Assembly (NCBI RefSeq): GCF_014203955.1
Contig: NZ_JACHKA010000001.1
Location: 1,364,001 to 1,428,000 of the forward strand
Direction of reading: 5' to 3'
From: Sphingobium lignivorans
GTDB taxonomy: Bacteria > Pseudomonadota > Alphaproteobacteria > Sphingomonadales > Sphingomonadaceae
Length of the DNA: 64,000 nt
The position numbers were made by a program, and so were the translations under genes. The notes below the pieces were generated by a model that searched no databases, was not told the origin of the DNA, and saw only the letters and a program-made list of their open reading frames with translations. Of this stretch, positions 24,350 through 32,784 are shown in pieces (within the stretch, counting starts at the first letter, position 1; each line of letters opens with the position of its first letter).

Positions 24350-24802
24350 ATGGAAAAGCCCGTCTACACCGTGATCTGCACGCATTGCGCGCGGGAAGAA
24401 CGCTTGCCGGTGGAGCACTCGCCCGAAGGCTGGGACGTGGTCGATGGCGCCGCGATCTGCCCGGATTGCATCGATGCGACGGTGCGCCTCGCGCCCAACC
24501 TTGTGAGCTTCGACACCGGCGTGTTCGATGGGGATGGCAGCACGACCTTTTATGTGTCGGCGACCGATATGGAGCCGATGCGGTTCACACTGGCACCGCG
24601 TCCGGAACCTGCATTTTCCCTCTGCCTCGCCCAGAGCTTGCCCGGCCAGTATAGCGTGGCGTTGAGCCCCGCGCGCGTCATGACGCTCTATCAGCCGCTC
24701 GCCTACCTGCTGGATGCCGATGAGGCCGATGAGCTGGCCCGGCAGCTGCACCATTATGCCGAGCAGGCCCGCCGGCCAGGCACGCTTGGTGCGGCGGCAT
24801 GA
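24350..24802 (+). CDS. Zinc-ribbon hypothetical phage protein
   Basis: 150 residues, beginning [24 protein letters not shown] lies eight bases before ATG 24350; a GTG at 24344 overlapping the preceding stop is less likely. C-x2-C and a later C-PDC- pair (AICPDCIDA) form a small zinc ribbon in the first 45 residues. The remaining part is a beta-rich domain with [20 protein letters not shown] and a helical end. It lies between the primase-helicase and the GapR-FtsK-gamma fusion, overlapping the latter by ATGA. No known function. Confidence 0.75.
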   Translation: MEKPVYTVICTHCAREERLPVEHSPEGWDVVDGAAICPDCIDATVRLAPNLVSFDTGVFDGDGSTTFYVSATDMEPMRFTLAPRPEPAFSLCLAQSLPGQYSVALSPARVMTLYQPLAYLLDADEADELARQLHHYAEQARRPGTLGAAA

Positions 24803-25455
24803 GCGTCACCTGCGCCCGCTGCGACAGGAGCGTCCCGGGCGCGCCTGACACGCTGCCGCCCGGATGGGTGAGCCAGGTCTCGACCCTGGCCAAGCGCTCA
24901 TTCACCGTCTGCGATTCCTGTGGGCAGAACTCCGATCGCCCCACCGCCCGCAGCGGCGACAGCGCGGCCGACGAGCTGCGCCTGCTGATCGAGCGCATCG
25001 AGCGGCTCGAGGAAGAAAAAAAGGGGAACAACGCCGACATCAAGGATGTCTACGCCGAAGCGAAGGCGCGGGGCTATGACGTGAAAGTCATGCGCGAAGT
25101 CATCAAGCGCCGCGCCATGGACGGCAACACGCTGCGCGAGTTCGAAGCCATTCTCGACACCTATATGCATGCGCTGAACATGGGCGTCGAGGACGCCGGT
25201 CGGCCGGAGCCGGAACCGAGCGTCGAGGCCCCCCGAGGGGAAGCTGAGCCCGGAGGCGAAGCCGGCGAACCGGGGTTCAAGCAGGCGGTCAATCTGGTGG
25301 TGGAGAGCAGGAAGGCGTCCGCCAGCTGGCTCCAGCGCCAGCTTCGCATTGGTTACAACAGCGCTGCCCGGCTCATCGAACGCATGGAAGCGGAGGGGAT
25401 CGTCTCGGCGCCCGATCATGTCGGCCGCCGCATGGTTCTGCGGGGAGACGAGTGA
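24799..25455 (+). CDS. Zinc ribbon - GapR-like - FtsK gamma-like fusion protein
   Basis: 218 residues. C5-x2-C8 and C38-x2-C41 form a zinc ribbon. Residues about 56-127 ([59 protein letters not shown]) are the DUF2312/GapR domain, which in Caulobacter binds overtwisted DNA in front of replication and transcription. After a Pro/Glu linker, residues about 157-214 ([39 protein letters not shown]) are the winged-helix gamma domain of FtsK, which recognises directional KOPS sites and activates XerD. I know of no described protein with both domains. It is encoded between the primase-helicase and the integrase and may couple DNA topology to replication or recombination. Confidence 0.85.
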   Translation: MSVTCARCDRSVPGAPDTLPPGWVSQVSTLAKRSFTVCDSCGQNSDRPTARSGDSAADELRLLIERIERLEEEKKGNNADIKDVYAEAKARGYDVKVMREVIKRRAMDGNTLREFEAILDTYMHALNMGVEDAGRPEPEPSVEAPRGEAEPGGEAGEPGFKQAVNLVVESRKASASWLQRQLRIGYNSAARLIERMEAEGIVSAPDHVGRRMVLRGDE

Positions 25456-26102
25456 TGCGTCAGCTCGATTCCCGCTTTCCGTGCATCTCGTCGGCGAGCA
25501 CCGACCCGCTGCGGATCCCGTTGCTCAATGTGGTCGAGGAACTCGCGCGCGAGCTTGACTTGCGGCGTAAATCCTATCCCGGGCGGGTGGAGCGCGGGAA
25601 GATGTCCGGCGCGGAGGCCGAATGGCAGATCGACGTCATGGCCGCGATCCACGTGGATCTGCAGGCGTCTCTCCTGCTGATCGATGGCAGCAGGTCGGTG
25701 GAGAAAATCCGGCTCGCCGGCTTGGCCCGCACCGCGGCAGACAGGCGCCTGCTCCGCTTCCGTTGGGCCGAGCTGGTCGAGGTGCTCCAGCGCGAGGTCG
25801 CCCTGCGCCGGCGCTGGTATCCCGACCTGATTGCACAGGAGCGCCTCTCCGCTGCGGCGTCGCGCCTGCAGCTCGAGCGCATGGAGGCCGCGCATTTCTT
25901 CTACTGGCGCCAGGCACGCCGCTTCTGGCCTGATGAGCTGGACGCCAAGCGCTATCGCGCCGCCGAGCTGACGATCGATGAGCGGGCGCTCTTCCGCGCG
26001 GCAGAGCGCCGGCATCTGGACCGCTTCGTGGACCTCGAGCTGGATCAGCGCGGCGCCTACGCCGCTGACGATGAAGACGAGGCGGAAGGGTGGGCGGCAT
26101 GA
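25455..26102 (+). CDS. Hypothetical phage protein with an internal duplication
   Basis: 215 residues from ATG 25455, which overlaps the previous stop (TGATG). Two copies of one motif are visible: VVEELARELDLRRKSYPGRV with GKMSGAEAEWQIDVMAAIH (about 28-70), and LVEVLQREVALRRRWYPDLI with ERLSAAASRLQLERMEAAHF (about 112-155). Consensus: E-R-LRR--YP-L(V/I)--(G/E)(K/R)(M/L)S---A--Q---M-A-H. The repeat is helical and basic. Single-copy versions of this module are frequent small proteins near phage replication genes. It might bind DNA or be a structural adaptor; no function is known. Confidence 0.7.
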   Translation: MRQLDSRFPCISSASTDPLRIPLLNVVEELARELDLRRKSYPGRVERGKMSGAEAEWQIDVMAAIHVDLQASLLLIDGSRSVEKIRLAGLARTAADRRLLRFRWAELVEVLQREVALRRRWYPDLIAQERLSAAASRLQLERMEAAHFFYWRQARRFWPDELDAKRYRAAELTIDERALFRAAERRHLDRFVDLELDQRGAYAADDEDEAEGWAA

Positions 26103-26785
26103 GCGCCGAGCTATCATCTGGCGTCACCCGCCGCCGGAACGGCAGTGCGGACGAAAAGACCCCGCGCCACCCGTGGGACTGGTATGTCGAGCAGGAGTGG
26201 GTGACTGAACGACTGCTCGATGAAGCCCCCGTCGACCATGACGTGATGGTGCTGGATCCCTGCTGTGGCGGCGGCAATATCGTGCGCGCTCTCAGAGGCC
26301 GTTCCGTGGCCGCATTCGGCATGGATCTGTTCGATCGGGGCGCGCCGCATTTTCTGGGCTGCAATGACTTCATCGGCCCGCAGCGCACGGTGATGGAAGC
26401 CGGGCCGCTCTCGATCGTCTTCAATCCGCCATTCTCCTGTCAGGACGGCCGGATCGTGCGCGGCCTGGCCGAACGCTTCGTGCGACGCGCGCTCGAAATT
26501 GCCACCCATCAAGTGGCGGCCCTGCTGCCGTTGAAATGGCTGGCATCCGAGGGGCGATGCCGCCTCTTCACTCAGCAGACGCCGGCGGGCGTGTGGATCC
26601 TCGCGGAGCGCCCGTCCATGCCGCCAGGGGACATGATCGACGAAATGGGAGAGGATGCGTTCTCGCGCGGCAAGGTCGATTATATGTGGGTGCTCTGGGA
26701 TAATCGCTTGCGCCCCCACCTCGACGATCGCGGCCGGCCCTATGCGCCCACCTTCTGGATCCCGCCAAGGGGTAAGGTCGCCTGA
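26099..26785 (+). CDS. Methyltransferase-like protein with NPPF motif
   Basis: 228 residues from the ATG overlapping the previous stop (ATGA); three extra codons upstream are possible. VLDPCCGGGNIVRAL (about 50-64) matches motif I of SAM-dependent methyltransferases and IVFNPPFSC matches motif IV (N/D-PP-Y/F) of N6-adenine or N4-cytosine DNA methyltransferases. VAALLPLKWLASEGR is motif VI-like. No restriction endonuclease is next to it, so it is an orphan methylase-like gene, which could protect phage DNA or be a variant with another substrate. It sits two genes before the integrase. Confidence 0.75.
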   Translation: MSAELSSGVTRRRNGSADEKTPRHPWDWYVEQEWVTERLLDEAPVDHDVMVLDPCCGGGNIVRALRGRSVAAFGMDLFDRGAPHFLGCNDFIGPQRTVMEAGPLSIVFNPPFSCQDGRIVRGLAERFVRRALEIATHQVAALLPLKWLASEGRCRLFTQQTPAGVWILAERPSMPPGDMIDEMGEDAFSRGKVDYMWVLWDNRLRPHLDDRGRPYAPTFWIPPRGKVA

Positions 26786-26982
26786 TGTCTCGCGCGAAGA
26801 GCACCTATCCGAGCCGGGCGGCCGTTAGAAAGGCCATCAACGATGCGCGGGCGAACGGCATTGACGTCGGTGGCTATGAAATCGCACCATCCGGTGTGAT
26901 TCGTGTGCTCGACGTGCGCGCGCTCAGCCCGCGCGGGGCTGAAGATCTCTTCGAGCAGCAGTTGGCACAGGGGCTGATTTGA
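26785..26982 (+). CDS. Small basic protein upstream of integrase
   Basis: 65 residues, MSRAKSTYPSRAAVRKAIND to AQGLI, with TGATG overlap to the methyltransferase-like gene and a start-stop overlap with the integrase. Arg/Lys-rich N-terminus and a short beta-like middle (GGYEIAPSGVIRVLDVR). A similar small protein is common just before integrases of alphaproteobacterial prophages. It could act as an excisionase or recombination-directionality factor because of its position, but it lacks a visible helix-turn-helix. Confidence 0.7.
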   Translation: MSRAKSTYPSRAAVRKAINDARANGIDVGGYEIAPSGVIRVLDVRALSPRGAEDLFEQQLAQGLI

Positions 26983-28118
26983 TCAGGGGCCTTCATTTCG
27001 TCCGCAAAACCAACAAATCCGGCATCACATGGTATGTGTACGCCTATCGCGGAGGGCCATGCATCCTGAAGCGCTCCGGCGCTGCGAAGCCAACGCTGAC
27101 GCGCGTGGAGGTCGCCAAGTTGCTCGAGGCATTGCCGGCCGGCGACGCGGGCACGTTCGGCCACCTTATCCGGCAGTGGCGCGGGCCTCCAGACGACAAG
27201 GCCAGCCCCGAATGGCAGGCCCTTGCTCCCGGCACCCGCGCGACATGGGGGTTCGAACTGGACCGGATCGAGGAAAAGTGGGGCAAGAGCGCTCTTGCAG
27301 TCTGGAACGACTTTCGAATGGTCGCCCGGGTCATCGAGTGGCGCGATAGCAGGGCGGCAACTCCGCGCGCGGCGGACCAAGGCGTCAAGGTTCTTGCCGA
27401 GCTGCTGCGATTCGCCCGTTTGCGGGCCTTGCTCAGGATCAACGTCGCAGCCGACGTGCCATCGATCTACAAGGGCGCCGATCGGGCCGAGATCATCTGG
27501 ACCGATGCGGACATTGCCGCCTATCGCGCGGCGGCTGACGCCGAAAAGGGCAGGGGGGAGCCGGCCAAGGATATCCTTGACCTCGCGACTTGCACCGGCA
27601 TGCGCCGCAGTGATCTCGCCGGTGTGACCTGGCGCGAGGTCAGTGACCATGCGATCGTGCGCGTCGCGCTCAAGAAAAGCCGAGGCCGCCGGCGCCGCGC
27701 CGTCATTCCTCTCACGGACGAGGCACGCGGCCTGCTCGAGCGCCTGCGCTCGCGCCATAGGGTCGAGGGAGTGGATCATCTTCTGGTGAACAGCCATGGT
27801 CGCCCCTGGACGCCGGGGAGCCTCACACAGGCATTCAACGCCACGCGCGACGCGGCCAACGGCGGCGCCGGGATCGTTCAGCCAGGCCGCCAGGAAACGG
27901 GCGAGCCCGATCGCAAGAAGCATCTCCATGATTGCCGTGGAACCTTCGTCACACAGCTCTGCCGGACCGATCTCACCAACGAAGAGATCGGTCGCATCGT
28001 CGCCTGGTCACCCGAAAATGTGGACAGGATCCGCCGCATCTACGTTGACGAAGCGCAGGTCGTTGTGGCACTGGCCGAGCGCATCGCAAGGGCATCTGTA
28101 AACCGGGCTGTAAACTGA
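26979..28118 (+). CDS. int: Phage tyrosine integrase
   Basis: 379 residues from a TTG start that overlaps the previous stop; no nearer ATG exists. The catalytic residues of tyrosine recombinases are present: Arg in CTGMRRSDLAG (about 208), Lys in VALKKSRGRR, HLHDCRGTFVTQ (H-x-x-R), Trp in VAWSPENVD in the His/Trp position, and Tyr in RIRRIYVDE (about 351). The N-terminal core-binding domain (about 55-150) is helical. The gene reads toward tRNA-Gly, ending 30 bases before it. This spacing fits integration at the tRNA, although the orientation is unusual. Confidence 0.95.
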   Translation: MIRGLHFVRKTNKSGITWYVYAYRGGPCILKRSGAAKPTLTRVEVAKLLEALPAGDAGTFGHLIRQWRGPPDDKASPEWQALAPGTRATWGFELDRIEEKWGKSALAVWNDFRMVARVIEWRDSRAATPRAADQGVKVLAELLRFARLRALLRINVAADVPSIYKGADRAEIIWTDADIAAYRAAADAEKGRGEPAKDILDLATCTGMRRSDLAGVTWREVSDHAIVRVALKKSRGRRRRAVIPLTDEARGLLERLRSRHRVEGVDHLLVNSHGRPWTPGSLTQAFNATRDAANGGAGIVQPGRQETGEPDRKKHLHDCRGTFVTQLCRTDLTNEEIGRIVAWSPENVDRIRRIYVDEAQVVVALAERIARASVNRAVN

Positions 28119-28148
28119 GCCGGGAAAAGACGCCTAAGTTGCTGAAAA

Positions 28149-28222
28149 GCGGGTATAGCTCAATGGTAGAGCACTAGCCTTCCAAGCTTGTGATGCGGGT
28201 TCGATCCCCGCTACCCGCTCCA
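28149..28222 (+). tRNA. tRNA-Gly (anticodon TCC)
   Basis: 74 bases including encoded CCA. Acceptor GCGGGTA/TACCCGC, D-arm GCTC/GAGC, anticodon loop CTTCCAA (TCC), T-arm GCGGG/CCCGC with loop TTCGATC. The anticodon stem CTAGC/GCTTG contains a T-T mispair at positions 28/42; all other pairs are standard. The gene is at the right edge of the prophage, 30 bases after the integrase stop, with its 5' end facing the prophage. Confidence 0.95.
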
Positions 28223-28295
28223 GCCTTCCGCCATCGCCGCGCGCTCCATTTCGTCGCATTGCCAAGATGGCGCATTTGCCATAGCTCTGCGGCGC

Positions 28296-30326
28296 ATGAG
28301 ATCCATTCGCTTGCTGGCGTCCAGCCTCGCCGTCGCTTCCGTGCTCGCTTCTTCCGCCGCGCTTGCGGAGACCGAGAGCTTTTCCGTGATCTATGGCCAG
28401 AAACCCGTCGGGCATATGACGGCCGATGTGGAGAACGGCAAGACGAGCATCGTCTTCGACTACAAGAACAATGGTCGCGGCCCGACCATCGCCGAGACGC
28501 TGGCGACCGATGCCAGCGGTCTTCCGACGAGCTGGACAGTGACCGGCAGCACCACCTTCGGCAGCAAGGTCGACGAGCGCTTCTCGATCCGGGGCCGCAA
28601 GGCGACGTGGACGGACTCGACCGGCTCGGGCAGCGCGACCGTCAGCCAGCCCAGCCTATACGTCCCGCAGAGCGGCAGCCCCTGGTCCCTTTGGGTCCAG
28701 GCCAGCCAGCTTCTCAGGGACGCGGACAATGCCATGCCGGCGCTGCCGGGCGGCACGCTGCGCCTCGCCAAGGGAGAGGCCTTCCAGGTCAAGGGGGAGG
28801 GCGGTGATCTGCAGGTCACTACGCTCACCATCTCCGGCGTCGATCTCAATCCCAGCTATCTGGCGGTCGATCCGGCGGGCAAGCTGTTCGCTTTCATGAC
28901 TCCCGAGTTCGTGGTCGTCCGGAAAGGCTATGAAGGGGAGGAAGCGCGGCTGCGGGGTATCGCCGAGCGGCTCTCGACCCAGCGTTATGTCGACATGCAG
29001 ACGCGCTTTGGCCATCGCTATGGCAAGCCCGTGCGCATCACCAATGTGCGCCTGTTCGATCCCGCGGCGATGGCGCTGACGGCGCCCGTCTCGGTCGTGG
29101 TGTCCGGCGAGCGGATCTCCGCCGTGGAGCCGCTCGACAGCCCCGCCACGCCCGGCGAAGTCAGGATCGATGGCGGCGGCGGCACGCTCATCCCCGGCCT
29201 GACCGACATGCACGGCCATCTCGACCAGGACAGCGCGATGCTGAACATCCTAGCGGGCATCACGACCGTGCGCGACATGGGCAACGACAATGCGGTGCTG
29301 GACCAGCTCGTCGACCGCATGGACCGGGGCGAGATCGCCGGGCCGCGCGTGGTGCGCAGCGGCTTCATCGAGGGCAAGAGCCAGTTCAATGCCAATAACG
29401 GCATTCTCGTCGGCAATCAGGCCGAGGCGCTGGACGCGGTGCGTTGGTATGCCGCGCGCGATTTCTGGCAGATCAAGGTCTACAACAGCATGAACCCGGC
29501 CTGGGTCCCGGCGATGGTCGAGGAAGCGCACCGGCTGGGGCTGCGCGTCACGGGCCATGTGCCCGCCTTCACCAATGCGGATGCGATGATCGCCGCCGGC
29601 TATGACGAGCTGACCCATATCAACCAGGTCATCCTCGGCTGGGTGCTGGCGCCCGACGAGGACCCGCGCACCCTGCTGCGCATCACAGCGCTCAAGCGGC
29701 TGCCGGGCCTCGACCTTGGCAGTGCGCCCGTCCGGAAAACGCTGGACAGCATGGCCGCGAAGAAGATCGCGCTGGACCCGACGCTGGTGATCCACGAGCA
29801 GGCCCTGCTCGGCCGCGACGGGACGGCGACGCCCAACATGGCGGATGTCTACGACTACATGCCGGTGAGCGTGCAGCGGGGCCTGAAGCAGCAGATGCTC
29901 GACACCTCGGCGGCCGGCGACGACGCGGCTTACCGCGCCGCGTTCGACCAGATTGTGGCGACGATCAGGGCCATGCACGAGCGCGGGGTGTTCATCGTGC
30001 CCGGCACCGATCTGGGCGGCGCCTTCAACCTGCACCGCGAGCTGGAGCTCTACCAGAAGATCGGCATGACGCCCGCGCAGATCCTCAAGCGGGCCACGCT
30101 GGACGTGCAAGCCTATATGGGGCGGGATCAGTCGACGGGCTCGATCGCCAAAGGCAAGCTCGCCGACTTCTTCCTCATTCCGGGCGATCCCCTGCAGGAC
30201 CTGAAGGCGACCAAGCGCATCGCCATGGTGATGAAGGGCGGTGTCGCCTATTTCCCGGCGGAAGCCTATCCGGAGTTCGGCATCAAGCCGCTGGCGCAGG
30301 CGCCCGAGGTGACCGGGGCGGAGTGA
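28296..30326 (+). CDS. Secreted amidohydrolase
   Basis: 676 residues. A Sec signal peptide (MRSIRLLASSLAVASVLASS to ALAE) directs export. A beta-rich N-terminal domain of about 220 residues precedes the amidohydrolase barrel. Metal ligands: DMHGHL (HxH), Lys in WQIKVYNSM (probably carboxylated), GHVPAF and DELTHINQ (His), and Asp in VPGTDLGG. The family includes imidazolonepropionase-like and Xaa-Pro dipeptidase-like amidohydrolases; sphingomonads carry many. The substrate cannot be told. It is the first host gene after tRNA-Gly and lies 159 bases upstream of purC in the same direction but probably has its own promoter. Confidence 0.88.
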   Translation: MRSIRLLASSLAVASVLASSAALAETESFSVIYGQKPVGHMTADVENGKTSIVFDYKNNGRGPTIAETLATDASGLPTSWTVTGSTTFGSKVDERFSIRGRKATWTDSTGSGSATVSQPSLYVPQSGSPWSLWVQASQLLRDADNAMPALPGGTLRLAKGEAFQVKGEGGDLQVTTLTISGVDLNPSYLAVDPAGKLFAFMTPEFVVVRKGYEGEEARLRGIAERLSTQRYVDMQTRFGHRYGKPVRITNVRLFDPAAMALTAPVSVVVSGERISAVEPLDSPATPGEVRIDGGGGTLIPGLTDMHGHLDQDSAMLNILAGITTVRDMGNDNAVLDQLVDRMDRGEIAGPRVVRSGFIEGKSQFNANNGILVGNQAEALDAVRWYAARDFWQIKVYNSMNPAWVPAMVEEAHRLGLRVTGHVPAFTNADAMIAAGYDELTHINQVILGWVLAPDEDPRTLLRITALKRLPGLDLGSAPVRKTLDSMAAKKIALDPTLVIHEQALLGRDGTATPNMADVYDYMPVSVQRGLKQQMLDTSAAGDDAAYRAAFDQIVATIRAMHERGVFIVPGTDLGGAFNLHRELELYQKIGMTPAQILKRATLDVQAYMGRDQSTGSIAKGKLADFFLIPGDPLQDLKATKRIAMVMKGGVAYFPAEAYPEFGIKPLAQAPEVTGAE

Positions 30327-30485
30327 GGAGAGGGCGGGGCAGCGCGGCCTTCGCCCCGAAATTGCACTCGCCGCCGCCATCGTCTATCAGGTCGGCCCAC
30401 AGCCCCCGGCGTTCGCTGATCCTTGCCGATTCGCGTCGCCGGGGTCTTGGTTTTTCGTTCACCGCTTGCGAGTAGGCACCCCATC

Positions 30486-31265
30486 ATGTCCCGTCGCCGC
30501 CAAATCTACGAGGGCAAGGCGAAGATCCTTTATGAAGGACCCGAACCCGGCACGCTGATCCAGTATTTCAAGGATGATGCAACGGCCTTCAATGCCCAGA
30601 AGAAGGGCACGATCTCGGGCAAGGGCGTGCTCAACAACCGCATTTCCGAGCATATCTTCACGCTGCTCGCCAACATCGGCGTGCCGACGCATTTCATCAA
30701 GCGGCTCAACATGCGCGAGCAGCTCATCCGCCAGGTCGAGATCGTGCCGATCGAAGTGGTGGTGCGCAATGTCGCGGCGGGCTCGCTCTCGACGCGCCTG
30801 GGCATCGAGGAAGGCGCGCAGCTGCCCCGCACGCTGATCGAATATTACTACAAGGACGATGCCCTCGGCGATCCCATGATCACCGAAGAGCATATCGCCT
30901 GCTTCGGCTGGGCGAGCCAGGAGGAAATGCACGACATCGCCGACATGGCGATCCGCGTGAACGACTTCATGAGCGGCCTGTTCGCCGGCATCGGCATCCG
31001 CCTGATCGACTTCAAGCTGGAGTTCGGCCGGATCTGGGACGGGGACTTCTCGCGCATCATCCTGGCCGACGAGATCAGCCCGGACGGCTGCCGCCTGTGG
31101 GACATGACGACCAACGAGAAGCTGGACAAGGACCGGTTCCGCCGGGACCTCGGTGGCGAGGTGGAAGCCTATCAGGAAGTCGCGCGGCGCCTTGGCCTGC
31201 TGCCGGAGGGATCGGACACGGACGTGCTCGATCTCGACAGCCACCGCAAGAAGCGCGGCAAGTAA
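30486..31265 (+). CDS. purC: SAICAR synthetase PurC
   Basis: 259 residues from ATG 30486; the frame is open upstream, but [20 protein letters not shown] is the standard N-terminus. The enzyme joins CAIR and aspartate with ATP in purine biosynthesis. Conserved motifs include [29 protein letters not shown] (SAICAR synthetase signature), and DFKLEFGR with [15 protein letters not shown] (signature 2). Length is usual for the bacterial enzyme with a short C-terminal Lys-rich tail. No purS/purQ follow; the next gene runs leftward. Confidence 0.97.
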   Translation: MSRRRQIYEGKAKILYEGPEPGTLIQYFKDDATAFNAQKKGTISGKGVLNNRISEHIFTLLANIGVPTHFIKRLNMREQLIRQVEIVPIEVVVRNVAAGSLSTRLGIEEGAQLPRTLIEYYYKDDALGDPMITEEHIACFGWASQEEMHDIADMAIRVNDFMSGLFAGIGIRLIDFKLEFGRIWDGDFSRIILADEISPDGCRLWDMTTNEKLDKDRFRRDLGGEVEAYQEVARRLGLLPEGSDTDVLDLDSHRKKRGK

Positions 31266-31333
31266 AAGCAACGGAGGGATGCGGTCGGATGGCGATCGCA
31301 TCCGCTCCTCCGCCGAGGCGTCCTGAAGGCGCC

Positions 31334-32092
31334 TTACATCATCCCTGCCATCATCCAGAGCGCCATGACGCTCATCAATATATCCTCCATCAGCGAGACG
31401 AAGCCCAACGGCACATTGCTGCCGCCGCCCACGCAGGCGCATTTGAGGCTGCGCTTCTCGATATAGACGGCCTTGAACACCGAGACGGTGCCGACGCCGC
31501 CGATCAGCAGGGCGACGGGCGCAGCGAGCCAGGGCAGGGCGCCCGCCAGCATCAGTACGCCCGCGCCGAGCTGCGCGAAGGGATAGAGATAAGCGTAGGG
31601 CACCCAGCGCCGGGCCAGCAGATCATAGCCCAGGAACATGGTCGCGAACCGGTCGACATCCTGCAGCTTGAGCATGGCGAGCAGGATCATCGCCGTGGAA
31701 ATGAAGCGCTCCACCGTTACGATCGATAGCCAGGGCGTCGCCGTCAGCCAGTCGATGACGAGCGCGATCAGTGCCGCGACGGCGAACAGGGCGAGGACGG
31801 GGACATAGCTGGTCGCCTGCGGATCATGGACCTTGAGGCCGAGATAGCGGCGCAGGTCGTCATGCCCGCCGATCCGCTCGCCATCGATGAAGATCTGGGG
31901 CGTCGTGCGCACGTCATGCTCGGCCTTGAATGCATCGGTCTGCGCGCGGCTGGTGAGCCAGCGATCGTCCACCGAGAAGCCCTTGCGCCGCAGGAGATGC
32001 AGCGCCTTGAGCCCATAAGGGCAGATATGGCCGGGCATGACCATGCGATAGAGAATGGCCTCGCGGCCCGCCGGTGCAGCAGAGACAGCCAT
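31334..32092 (-). CDS. Glutaredoxin-MauE/DoxX fusion membrane protein
   Basis: 252 residues, started at ATG 32090-32092 with AAGGA nine bases upstream. The N-terminal 85 residues are a glutaredoxin domain (MPGHICPYGLKALHLLRRKG; TTPQIFIDGERIGG) whose active site is CPYG, so the second redox Cys is missing. Residues about 90-250 are a four-helix MauE/DoxX-type membrane domain with LKCACVGGGSNVPLGFVSL near the C-terminus, typical of redox-associated MauE relatives. The protein may relay thiol redox equivalents across the membrane. It is divergent from a MerR regulator and shares a 20-bp MerR palindrome with it, suggesting metal or thiol stress induction. Confidence 0.85.
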   Translation of the reverse strand: MAVSAAPAGREAILYRMVMPGHICPYGLKALHLLRRKGFSVDDRWLTSRAQTDAFKAEHDVRTTPQIFIDGERIGGHDDLRRYLGLKVHDPQATSYVPVLALFAVAALIALVIDWLTATPWLSIVTVERFISTAMILLAMLKLQDVDRFATMFLGYDLLARRWVPYAYLYPFAQLGAGVLMLAGALPWLAAPVALLIGGVGTVSVFKAVYIEKRSLKCACVGGGSNVPLGFVSLMEDILMSVMALWMMAGMM

Positions 32093-32134
32093 GCCGTCAT
32101 TCCTTGTTCCTGATCGTGCTGCCTCCCATATAGG

Positions 32135-32154
32135 CTCCGTACCATGGTACGGAG
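32135..32154. promoter_or_regulatory. MerR-type operator palindrome
   Basis: A perfect 20-bp palindrome (CTCCGTACCA and its reverse complement) lies between the divergent glutaredoxin-MauE gene and merR. It resembles the mer operator (CCGTAC...GTACGG). Its last bases, GGAG, also serve as ribosome-binding site for merR, so binding could control both genes. Confidence 0.85.
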
Positions 32155-32160
32155 TCAAGC

Positions 32161-32607
32161 ATGGCAGGCATGACGATATCGAAACTTGCGCAAGCGGGCG
32201 GCGTTGGCGTCGAGACGGTGCGTTATTATCAGCGGCGCGGGCTCCTCGCGCTACCCGAGCGGGGCGGGGGGAGTGCGCTATCCGGGGGCGTGCGGCGTTA
32301 TGATGACGAGGATGTGCGCCGCCTGCGCTTCATCCGCTCGGCCCAGTTGGCTGGCTTCACTCTGGATGCGATCGGAGAGCTGCTCTTGCTGGACGCGGGG
32401 GAAGATCGGGCACGCGCGCGCCAGCTCGCCTCCGATAGGTTACTGGCGCTGGATGCCAAGATTACCGAGCTTCAGCGTGCCCGGGCGGTGCTTCAGAAAC
32501 TCGCGCTGGAATGCGAATCCTCGGGCACGGGGCCATGCCCGATCCTGTCTTCGTTCGATGATGCCGCCGAGTCGCATCCGCAAACGGGTGGGGTGACTGC
32601 GCTGTAG
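32161..32607 (+). CDS. MerR-family regulator
   Basis: 148 residues from ATG 32161 (six bases after GGAG; an in-frame ATG at 32170 is possible). The helix-turn-helix (MTISKLAQAGGVGVETVRYY QRRGLL) and long dimer helix are of the MerR metal type. Cysteines C118 and C126 (ECESSGTGPCPIL) correspond in position to C117 and C126 of Tn501 MerR, but the third ligand (C82) is absent; that stretch reads DAGEDRARA. It therefore may not bind mercury in the usual way. It is divergent from, and probably controls, the glutaredoxin-MauE fusion. Confidence 0.9.
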   Translation: MAGMTISKLAQAGGVGVETVRYYQRRGLLALPERGGGSALSGGVRRYDDEDVRRLRFIRSAQLAGFTLDAIGELLLLDAGEDRARARQLASDRLLALDAKITELQRARAVLQKLALECESSGTGPCPILSSFDDAAESHPQTGGVTAL

Positions 32608-32648
32608 ATTGAAAATATTCACGATAGAATTCGCGTGAATGTTTCAAT
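32608..32648. repeat. Inverted repeat after merR
   Basis: Directly after the merR stop, ATTGAAA and ATTCACG (32608-32623) pair with CGTGAAT and TTTCAAT (32634-32648), with a one- or two-base bulge. It is AT-rich compared with the surroundings and lacks a T-run. It may be a weak bidirectional terminator or a regulator site for the PEP-CTERM gene. The following 130 bases are AT-rich and hold the promoter of that gene (a TTGACA at 32745-32750). Confidence 0.5.
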
Positions 32649-32784
32649 GTGATCCAGAAGTAGGCGATTATCAGGGGATAAATATCGTTAAATGGTTAAT
32701 ATTAATCACAATATAGTTAACTGTATTTGTCCTTTCTCTCATGTTTGACAAGCTTTCCTCCGGTTAAGTGGGAGGAGAGTTGTC

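Larger units (their letters stand above)
1..28148. mobile_element. P2-like prophage (right part, left end outside window)
   Basis: A contiguous block of phage genes: tail and baseplate genes homologous to P2 J, I, H, V, W, FI, FII, E, E', T, U and D, then a repressor/Cro switch, an Ogr-like late activator, a primase-helicase and a tyrosine integrase next to a tRNA-Gly gene. Many genes overlap by ATGA or TGATG. No capsid, portal, terminase or lysis genes are visible, so they should lie left of base 1. The right boundary is placed just before the tRNA because the integrase stop is at 28118 and host-type genes start at 28296. The exact attachment core is not resolved. Confidence 0.9.
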
